Shown here piece after piece: positions 36,194 to 43,187 of a DNA stretch of 64,000 nt. A model generated the notes under the pieces. It searched no databases. It was not told where the DNA came from and saw nothing but the letters and a program-made list of their open reading frames with translations. The translations under genes were made by a program, and so were the position numbers. Within the stretch, counting starts at the first letter, position 1. Each line of letters starts with the position of its first letter. The stretch comes from Kiritimatiellota bacterium B12222 (GTDB lineage Bacteria > Verrucomicrobiota > Kiritimatiellia > SS1-B-03-39 > UBA6053), in NCBI GenBank assembly GCA_029719485.1, contig CP120722.1, positions 2,604,001 through 2,668,000 of the forward strand, given 5' to 3'.

Positions 36194-36991
36194 ATGAATG
36201 CAGTTCCCCCCATACCTTTGATAACGCTCACTTCGGACTTCGGTACGCGAGATGGTTATGCGGGTGCTATGAAAGGAGTGATACGTTCAGTTGCTCCTGA
36301 GGTGCGGATTGAGGAGATTACGCATCATATTCCGGCGGGAGATATTCGGGCGGGGGCGTGGGCGCTGCGCACTGCTGTTCCATTTTTTCCTCGTGGAACT
36401 GTGCATGTCGTGGTGGTGGATCCCGGGGTGGGTACAGACCGTCATGCCATAATTTTACAGGTGGATTCCCAGTATTTGATTGGTCCGGATAATGGCGTGT
36501 TTTCGTGGATGATCCAGGAAGGGACGGATGTGCGCGCGTGGAAACTTTCTGATGATTCTTGGCATCCTGATCAAACCAGCACCACTTTTCATGGACGAGA
36601 TTTGTTTGCACATGCTGCGGCCTTGATGGTGCAGGAGGGTGAATTAGAACGGGTTTGTGGCTCTGAGTTGTTGCCCAGATGGGAGGACTGGGCCAAGAAT
36701 GTAGAAGTGAAGTCAGGAGCAGAAGGGGACGTGGTGCATGTTGACCAATTTGGAAATGTGGTCACGAATTTGCTGGTGGGAGATGCGGGTCAAGAGCACT
36801 TGTGCGTGACGGCTTTTGATGGGGGCTTAAAGTTATGTGGCGTTAATCGAACTTATGGAGATGTTGATAGCGGTGAAGCCTTGTTGTTGATTGGCTCGCA
36901 TGGATTTTTAGAGATTGCGGTGAGTCAAGGATCTGCGTCAGAAGCTTTTGGGTTAAAATGTGGGGATCAGGTCAAGGTGGAGCTGGTGTAG
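36194..36991 (+). CDS. SAM hydroxide adenosyltransferase/hydrolase (DUF62 family)
   Basis: 265 residues from the ATG at 36194; a TTG start at 36173 is less likely. Family signatures: 'LTSDFGTRDGYAGAMKGVI', 'ITHHIPAGDIRAGAWAL', 'VVVDPGVGTDRH' and 'GPDNGVFSWM'. Members convert S-adenosylmethionine to adenosine and methionine using water/hydroxide, with a catalytic Asp-Arg-His triad; the Asp in TSDFGTRDG and the DPGVG loop are present. Cytoplasmic. It shares a bidirectional terminator with the convergent rpsN gene. Confidence 0.92.
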   Translation: MNAVPPIPLITLTSDFGTRDGYAGAMKGVIRSVAPEVRIEEITHHIPAGDIRAGAWALRTAVPFFPRGTVHVVVVDPGVGTDRHAIILQVDSQYLIGPDNGVFSWMIQEGTDVRAWKLSDDSWHPDQTSTTFHGRDLFAHAAALMVQEGELERVCGSELLPRWEDWAKNVEVKSGAEGDVVHVDQFGNVVTNLLVGDAGQEHLCVTAFDGGLKLCGVNRTYGDVDSGEALLLIGSHGFLEIAVSQGSASEAFGLKCGDQVKVELV

Positions 36992-37070
36992 GCGAACAGC
37001 ATTTCGCAAAGAGGCGGTGGGTGACGCTGTAGGGGCTGGCCGTGGGGAGTCACAAGGAAAGGCCACAAAA

Positions 37071-37095
37071 AAAGCCCCGCAGTAAGCGGGGCTTT
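37071..37095. terminator. Bidirectional terminator between SAM hydrolase and rpsN
   Basis: Ten-bp stem AAAGCCCCGC/GCGGGGCTTT with a five-base loop. On the minus strand it is followed by seven T residues (strong, for rpsN); on the plus strand the stem ends in TTTGTT. Confidence 0.8.
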
Positions 37096-37118
37096 GTTCC
37101 GAAGAGGAGCGGGTAGGA

Positions 37119-37388
37119 TTACCAGCTGGCTTTGGTCACACCAGGAAGTTCGCCACGAGAAGCGAGTTCACGGAAAGTGATACGAGAAAGTTGGAAGCGA
37201 CGAATGTAAGCACGACGACGACCTGTTACCTGACAGCGGTTAACCAAACGAGTTGGGCTCGCGTCACGTGGAAGCTGAGAAAGGGCAATGTAATCACCTT
37301 TTTCTTTCAGTTCTTTGCGAAGTTCCGCATATTTTTTTACGGTCTTCTGTTTGCGTTTTTCTTTTTCTATCCAGGCTTTACGTGCCAT
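37119..37388 (-). CDS. rpsN: Ribosomal protein S14, zinc-independent form
   Basis: 89 residues from the ATG at 37388 ('[17 protein letters not shown]'). The C-terminal half '[19 protein letters not shown]' and '[16 protein letters not shown]' is diagnostic for S14. It lacks the CxxC pairs of the zinc-binding form (C- type). The gene stands alone, not in an S10/spc operon, so it may be either the only S14 gene of this organism or a zinc-sparing paralog; I saw no clear Zur box in the ~220 bases upstream. Confidence 0.96.
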   Translation of the reverse strand: MARKAWIEKEKRKQKTVKKYAELRKELKEKGDYIALSQLPRDASPTRLVNRCQVTGRRRAYIRRFQLSRITFRELASRGELPGVTKASW

Positions 37389-37609
37389 AATTAATGTTCC
37401 TTGATTGAAGTACTTTAAATTGGGGGAACAGGACATATAGTTAAAAACCTTCGCAGGTCAAATGCAAAAGTAGAAAAATAATCAATGTTTTTTGAAAAAA
37501 TAAATTGGATTTTTTGTAATGGAATGGCTTTACTCCCGACTAAGTTGATAGGCTAGGTGTATCTAACCGCCTTTGTGAAACTTGAAAATCCTATAATTGG
37601 AGACTTATT

Positions 37610-37798
37610 ATGAAAAAATTATTATTACCCTTATGTATTGTCGCATTGTCCAGCTCACTCTATGCAGGCAGCGCATGTTGCTCAACTGCTAAGAAAGAGG
37701 CGCCTGCTACTGAAAAGAAATCATGTGATTCTTGTGAAAAAGCTGAAGGTAAATGCGATACCTGCAAAGCAAAACCCGCTGCTGATGCGAAGAAGTAA
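37610..37798 (+). CDS. Small Cys-rich exported protein
   Basis: 62 residues. Signal peptide 'LLLPLCIVALSSSLYA' with cleavage near residue 19; the mature part carries CC, CDSC and CDTC plus many Lys and Ala ('SCDSCEKAEGKCDTCKAKP'). GGAG lies eight bases before the ATG. The two CxxC pairs suggest metal binding or a redox role in the periplasm, but no known family is recognised. A strong terminator follows, so the gene is monocistronic. Confidence 0.7.
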   Translation: MKKLLLPLCIVALSSSLYAGSACCSTAKKEAPATEKKSCDSCEKAEGKCDTCKAKPAADAKK

Positions 37799-37854
37799 GT
37801 TTTGTTTTTCAAAAAAGATGAGGAAAGGGTCGCCCCTGACCTTTTCTGATAAGG

Positions 37855-37884
37855 AAGCTCCAGTTGACTCTGGGGCTTTTTTTT
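37855..37884 (+). terminator. Rho-independent terminator after the Cys-rich gene
   Basis: Stem AAGCTCCAG/CTGGGGCTT (one G-T pair), six-base loop and a run of eight T residues. Confidence 0.85.
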
Positions 37885-38023
37885 ATGGGGTGATGGGTGG
37901 AGTTCTTTGGAAAACAGGTGTCTTTTAAAGCATATATTACACTGGTCTGTAGAGCTGAGGTCTCCTGAAATTTACGCTATGGCGTTTATAAATTATTTAC
38001 TCTGCGCGCTGAATGATAGAGTC

Positions 38024-38062
38024 TTGACAGAAGAATCGACCTTTGTTTATATCATTCTTCTG
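38024..38062 (+). promoter_or_regulatory. Promoter with overlapping inverted repeat for the MoxR operon
   Basis: Consensus TTGACA at 38024-38029 and TATATC at 38048-38053 (18-base spacer), ~85 bases before the FHA-MoxR start. A perfect 9-base inverted repeat, CAGAAGAAT (38028-38036) and ATTCTTCTG (38054-38062), overlaps the -35 element and flanks the -10, an arrangement expected of a repressor operator. The regulator is unknown. Confidence 0.5.
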
Positions 38063-38139
38063 ATTTGTAATATGTTTAACTAGATGTGGTGGAGTATACT
38101 TTTAGCTTCATTGCTTTCGTAACTTTGGAATAGTCATTT

Positions 38140-39702
38140 ATGCCTCAACTTAAATTTTTGTCGGGCCCTTTGGTTTCTCGTGCGGTGAATCTTGATGTTA
38201 CAGAACTCTCTATAGGTCGTCATCCGGGTTGTGATTTGATGATTCCTGATTTTCGGGTTTCCACCAAACATGCCGCGATTCGTTACCAAGATAAGCAATG
38301 GTGGATTTATGATTTAAACAGTTCAAATGGTCTGTTTGTGAATGATGAAGAAACGGATGCCGCCGTATTAAGGGAAGGGGATGAAATTACCATTGGTGAA
38401 AGTGTTGTGGTTTTTCACTTAGATGAAACCTTGTCGGGGCAGGATTTGGATACGTTTACAAACGAAACCATGCGTGAGCAAAATAGTTCGACCAGTACGT
38501 TGACCTTATCTCATATTGAACCGGATGAATCTGAAGATGAAATTGAGTCTGCTTTGGTCGATGAGGATACTCCTCAGGTAAAAACCAAACCTAAAACATT
38601 GATGACGGAGATGCCTCAAGAGGAAATTTCATCAGAAACTCCTGCTCCGGCCACCGAAAAGAAAGCGTCCCCCCCTCCACCGTCACTCGCAGATTTGGAT
38701 GCGGATGATTTGGAGATTATTGCGGAGCTGAATGCGGCTTATGGTCGAATGACGGACCAATTGGGTCGGGTCATCATTGGTCAATCCGAAGTGATTGAAC
38801 AAGTACTGGTGAGTATCCTTTGTCGGGGTCATGCCTTATTGATGGGGGTACCTGGGCTGGCAAAAACGCTTTTGGTGAGCACCTTAAGTCAGGTGCTTGA
38901 TTTAGGCTTTAAACGTGTTCAGTTTACCCCAGATTTGATGCCGTCTGATATAACGGGTACTGATGTTTTGGAGGAGGATCAGGCTACGGGCAAACGCAAT
39001 TTCCGATTTGTACAAGGTCCTTTATTTACCAATATGGTTTTGGCGGATGAAATCAACCGGACGCCTCCCAAAACGCAGGCTGCGTTATTGGAAGCCATGC
39101 AGGAGCAGGTGGTGACCATTGGTGACCGTAGTTATCATTTGCCTGCACCGTTCTTTGTATTGGCGACGCAAAATCCTATTGAACAGGAAGGTACCTATCC
39201 GTTGCCTGAAGCGCAGTTAGATCGTTTCATGTTTAATATCATTGTGGATTATCCTAGTGCTGAAGAAGAAAGTCAGATCATTCGTCAGGTTACAGGTACG
39301 TACAAAGCTGAATTGGAAGTGGCCTTGGGTGCTGAAGAATTGTTGCGCTTGCAAAAAGTTGTACGACGGGTCCCGGCTGCGGATCATGTAATTGATCTTG
39401 CTCGGGATTTGGTGCGGGCGACGCGTCCCAAGGAAGCCGATGCTCCTGAGTTTGTGAAAGAAATGGTGGGCTGGGGTGCGGGGCCTCGTGCTGGTATTTA
39501 CTTGGTGTTGGCTGCTAAAGCTTATGCCATTTTGAATGGTCGTTATCATGCAACTTCCGCCGATGTATTTAAAGCTGCTAAACCTGTATTACGTCATCGT
39601 GTTTTAACCACTTTTAATGCGGAAGCTTCCGGAGTGACCAGTGATGATGTGATCGATAAGCTGATTGAACATGTAAAGGCTACCTCCACCATCGATATTT
39701 AA
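38140..39702 (+). CDS. FHA domain-MoxR AAA+ ATPase fusion
   Basis: 520 residues. Residues ~1-95 form an FHA domain ('LSIGRHPGCDLMIPDFRVS' with the GR and SxxH equivalents, and 'LNSSNGLFVN'), which binds phosphothreonine. An acidic, Thr/Glu-rich linker (~100-185) with candidate phospho-sites follows. Residues ~195-520 are a MoxR ATPase: Walker A 'GVPGLAKTLL' (~236-245), Walker B 'LADEINRTPPKTQ', sensor 'FVLATQNPIEQEGTYPLPEA'. MoxR proteins act as chaperones for VWA-protein complexes. A FHA fused to MoxR is uncommon and implies phospho-signal control. First gene of a five-gene operon. Confidence 0.93.
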   Translation: MPQLKFLSGPLVSRAVNLDVTELSIGRHPGCDLMIPDFRVSTKHAAIRYQDKQWWIYDLNSSNGLFVNDEETDAAVLREGDEITIGESVVVFHLDETLSGQDLDTFTNETMREQNSSTSTLTLSHIEPDESEDEIESALVDEDTPQVKTKPKTLMTEMPQEEISSETPAPATEKKASPPPPSLADLDADDLEIIAELNAAYGRMTDQLGRVIIGQSEVIEQVLVSILCRGHALLMGVPGLAKTLLVSTLSQVLDLGFKRVQFTPDLMPSDITGTDVLEEDQATGKRNFRFVQGPLFTNMVLADEINRTPPKTQAALLEAMQEQVVTIGDRSYHLPAPFFVLATQNPIEQEGTYPLPEAQLDRFMFNIIVDYPSAEEESQIIRQVTGTYKAELEVALGAEELLRLQKVVRRVPAADHVIDLARDLVRATRPKEADAPEFVKEMVGWGAGPRAGIYLVLAAKAYAILNGRYHATSADVFKAAKPVLRHRVLTTFNAEASGVTSDDVIDKLIEHVKATSTIDI

Positions 39703-39705
39703 GTC

Positions 39706-40647
39706 ATGGCCTCATCTTCAAAAGAACAGGAGCCGGATTACATGTGGCTGCTGCCACCTGAAGCGATCCGTACCGTTACCCGATTGGAGTTTCTTTCCCG
39801 GGAACAAATGGTGGGGACGCTGACGGGTCGGCATCGCAGTCCTAATAAAGGGTATTCGTCTGAGTTTGCTCAACATCGTCCCTATGTACGTGGAGATGAT
39901 TTACGTCAATTAGATTGGCGAGCCTATGCCCGTAATGATCGATATTATGTGAAAGAATTCATGGAGGAAACCAACCTTCGTGCCACCATTTTGTTGGATG
40001 CATCAGGATCGATGGATTATACTGGGGATCAGGCCTGTGAAGTGGATGGGAAGCGTCTTTCAAAGTTCCAATTTGCTCAGCGGATGAGTGCGATGCTGGC
40101 CTATCTTTTTTTAGGTCAACAAGACGGCGTGTCTTTGGTTTCTTTTGATAGCAAGGTTCGGAAATATTTACCTGCACGTAGTCAGGGGAAACAATTACGC
40201 CGTATTCTTTCACACATTCATGAATTAACCCCCGGTGGCGAAACTGAAATATCTGAGATTTTTCATGAAGTCGCCGAACGTATTCCTCCCCGGGGATTGG
40301 TGATCGTGATCAGTGATTTATTTGATGACCCGGATGAAATGGTTAAAGCCTTACATCATTTTCGATATCGCAACCATGAGTTGGTGATCTTTCATGTAAT
40401 GGCTGAAGAAGAAATTTCATTCCCATTAAGTGGATTTCTCCGCTTTGAAGATTTGGAAGGGATCTCTTCTGAATTGCCCATAGATCCCAATAGTTTACGG
40501 GTTCAGTACATTGAACAAGTAAAGAAATTCGTGACTCAACTTGAAAAAGACTGTGGCAAAATGAAAGCCGAATATGTGCCGGTGAATACCAAAGAAGATA
40601 TTCATCAAGTTTTGGTAGACTATATGGAACGGCGTAATCGCAGGTAA
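39706..40647 (+). CDS. DUF58 (VWA-like) protein
   Basis: 313 residues, starting four bases after the MoxR stop. The DUF58 signature 'RPYVRGDDLRQLDWRAYARN' is followed by a VWA fold with MIDAS 'LLDASGSMDY'. No membrane segment. In MoxR operons this is the usual partner of the ATPase and probably links it to the membrane VWA proteins next in the operon. Family function is poorly defined. Confidence 0.93.
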   Translation: MASSSKEQEPDYMWLLPPEAIRTVTRLEFLSREQMVGTLTGRHRSPNKGYSSEFAQHRPYVRGDDLRQLDWRAYARNDRYYVKEFMEETNLRATILLDASGSMDYTGDQACEVDGKRLSKFQFAQRMSAMLAYLFLGQQDGVSLVSFDSKVRKYLPARSQGKQLRRILSHIHELTPGGETEISEIFHEVAERIPPRGLVIVISDLFDDPDEMVKALHHFRYRNHELVIFHVMAEEEISFPLSGFLRFEDLEGISSELPIDPNSLRVQYIEQVKKFVTQLEKDCGKMKAEYVPVNTKEDIHQVLVDYMERRNRR

Positions 40648-40649
40648 TT

Positions 40650-43178
40650 ATGGCATTTTTTAATTTCTACATGCTGTTGGGAACCTTGGCCGTGGCCATA
40701 CCGATCATTATACATATTTTGAATCGGAAATCGGCCAAACCCGTAAAATGGGGCGCAATGCGCTTCTTGAAAGATTCTTTGGTGAGCAGGCGTAGTAAAA
40801 TTTTACTCGAAGAATTTTTATTGATGTGCTTGCGCTGTCTGCTGGTATTGTTGTTGGCCTTGGTGGCGGCACGACCCTTTGTCACGCCGGGGTCTTGGTT
40901 GTCATGGTTTGTGGTATTGCCCATGATGTTGATGGCTACTGCAGCTATTGCAGGATCTTTTGTGTTAACCACTTTTGTGAAGTGGCGAAGACGGTTACGG
41001 GTTTTGGCGTCAGTATTTATTGTGCTTTCAGGTATGGCGTTGATTTTTGAAGAAACCTTACAGGCCCGTATTTTTAGAGGGGATGGCGGTCGTGACATTG
41101 CGTTGATGATCGATGCGTCTGATTCCATGGATTTAGTGGTCGATGGTGAACGGAACTTTGATACCGCTATCGCTGAATCCAAACGAGTGGTTGAAACGGC
41201 TCCGGCGGGTTCTGCATTTAGTTTAGTGGTGGGGGGATCTATTCCCTACGCACCGATTGCGAATCCTTTGAGTGACCGCGAGGCGGTCGTCGCGGCGTTG
41301 GATGCGATTCGTCCATCGAAAGGAACGATGAAAGTGCCTGAAGCGCTTTCATTGGCCGCCTTGACCTTAGCTCGTGGCAATAATGTGGCAAAACAAGTGA
41401 TTTTGTTGGGAGATGGACAGCAAGCGGGATGGAATTTACAAGGTCAAAAGGGTGAGTGGGAGGCGGTGAAAGAGAGTATAGAAGGTTTGCCTGGCAATCC
41501 ATCAGTCATTTTGAGGCGCTTGGCTTTACCCGCGCAAATCCGCAATGCGGGCATCAGTGATATTACCTTCTCACGAGAATTGATTGGGTTGGACCGTCCG
41601 GTGAGCATTGAAGTCACTATCTCGAATTATGGTGATCAAGCCATTACCCCTGGCAGTGTGGTGATGCGGGTAGAAGGGGAGGTGTATCAAAATGAAGAGC
41701 TGGGGCAAATGTCTCCGAATGCTACGCAGACGATAACGTTTGAACATCAATTTCGCAGTACCGGTGCACATGTGTTGGAAGTCGAGTTGACGGGTCAAGA
41801 TGACTTGAATGTGGATAATCGGGACTGGCGAATTGTTTGTCCTGTTGCGCATGTGAAGGTGTTGTTGGTCGATGGGAATCCCGCTCCTCACTTTATGGAT
41901 CGCGCCTCTGCCTTTGCGGCCTTGGCATTAGCGCCAAATACGGATACCGAAAACATGCTGGTGCAACCCAAGGTGGTGAGCGCGGCTGAGTTCCCTCGGT
42001 TGACGAACTATCATGAGTACGCGGTCATTATGTTGTTGGATGTGCCACGGCTTCCTCAGGATGCTGCGGAGAGGCTCTCAAAATTTGTGATTGCGGGTGG
42101 CGGACTTTTGGTGGCGCATGGTCCGCAATCCGAAGCGAACTTTTATAACCAATGGGGGATCAATTCCTATCCGGTCATGCCCGCAACATTAGGCCAACAT
42201 CTCTATTTGGGTACAGATCTTTCGCAAAATTTGGGACTAGCGACCGCTACGTTAGATCATCCATCATTGGAAATGTTACGTGATCAAAGTATGGATTTGT
42301 CACAAGTGATTTTTCGCTCATATTGGAAATTAGTTTTTCCTGAAGAGGGGGGGGATCTGCATTCAAAAGTGGGATTTCGTTTGAACAACGATGATCCGTA
42401 TTTGGTGAGTCATCCCTTAGGCGCGGGACAAGTAATACAGGTGGCTACGGGCTTGGATAGCCGTGATAGTTCATTGCCCTCTTCGCGAGCCTTTGTGTTA
42501 GTTTTACATCAATTAGTGGCTGATTTGGCTGACAGTGGTAGGGGGGATTTGAATACACCTTATCAATTGGGTGCAAGCGTCTCGATATCAGGATTGGTCC
42601 CGTCCACGGATACAGCCAGACGGAGTCAATTGGTGCTCCCTCTCAATGCCCGTCTAAGTGCTCCGCTGTTAATGGACAGTTCTGGGCATACTGAAAAAGG
42701 GCGTTTTCAACTTGTGGGTGACGAAAAGTCAGGTCAGCAAATGTTGTTGTTACAAGTTCCGCCGGTGTTGTCGCCAGGGCTGCTCTATTTGACCGTGCCT
42801 GAACCTCTTGTTTCACCATTAGACCCATGGCTTACAGAGGAGAAAACCTTACCCTTGGTCTTCACTCGGCAGGGAGAGGAGGGGCGGATTGTGCAGTTGA
42901 CTGATGCGGATAGTGAAAGAATTCGCAAGTATGTCTTATGGCAAGAAGCGGAGACGCCGGAGCAATTGATGAGTGCCGTAGCGGGTGCCCGCTTTGGTCG
43001 TGAACTTTGGCGTCCCATAGCGTTGACCTTATTTCTGTTGTTGATTGGAGAAATTGCCCTGACCCGATGGATCGCGCTTCGCCGTAAAATGGGGGAGAGC
43101 TTGAACGTGGAGTTTGAGCAACTCAATCAACCCCGTGCTTCTTTTCTCAAGCATTTAGATATTTTTAAAAAAGGGTAA
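40650..43178 (+). CDS. BatA-type membrane protein with VWA domain
   Basis: 842 residues. N-terminal BatA signature 'LLGTLAVAIPIIIHILNRK' followed by two further helices (~residues 50-130), then a VWA domain with MIDAS 'DASDSMDL'. A middle region of beta-rich, Ig/glutamine-amidotransferase-like character follows (~400-600), and a C-terminal helix near residue 795-815. Start two bases after the DUF58 stop. Anchored in the inner membrane with a large periplasmic part; probably a scaffold assembled by the MoxR ATPase. Confidence 0.9.
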   Translation: MAFFNFYMLLGTLAVAIPIIIHILNRKSAKPVKWGAMRFLKDSLVSRRSKILLEEFLLMCLRCLLVLLLALVAARPFVTPGSWLSWFVVLPMMLMATAAIAGSFVLTTFVKWRRRLRVLASVFIVLSGMALIFEETLQARIFRGDGGRDIALMIDASDSMDLVVDGERNFDTAIAESKRVVETAPAGSAFSLVVGGSIPYAPIANPLSDREAVVAALDAIRPSKGTMKVPEALSLAALTLARGNNVAKQVILLGDGQQAGWNLQGQKGEWEAVKESIEGLPGNPSVILRRLALPAQIRNAGISDITFSRELIGLDRPVSIEVTISNYGDQAITPGSVVMRVEGEVYQNEELGQMSPNATQTITFEHQFRSTGAHVLEVELTGQDDLNVDNRDWRIVCPVAHVKVLLVDGNPAPHFMDRASAFAALALAPNTDTENMLVQPKVVSAAEFPRLTNYHEYAVIMLLDVPRLPQDAAERLSKFVIAGGGLLVAHGPQSEANFYNQWGINSYPVMPATLGQHLYLGTDLSQNLGLATATLDHPSLEMLRDQSMDLSQVIFRSYWKLVFPEEGGDLHSKVGFRLNNDDPYLVSHPLGAGQVIQVATGLDSRDSSLPSSRAFVLVLHQLVADLADSGRGDLNTPYQLGASVSISGLVPSTDTARRSQLVLPLNARLSAPLLMDSSGHTEKGRFQLVGDEKSGQQMLLLQVPPVLSPGLLYLTVPEPLVSPLDPWLTEEKTLPLVFTRQGEEGRIVQLTDADSERIRKYVLWQEAETPEQLMSAVAGARFGRELWRPIALTLFLLLIGEIALTRWIALRRKMGESLNVEFEQLNQPRASFLKHLDIFKKG

Positions 43179-43187
43179 CCTCTTCTT

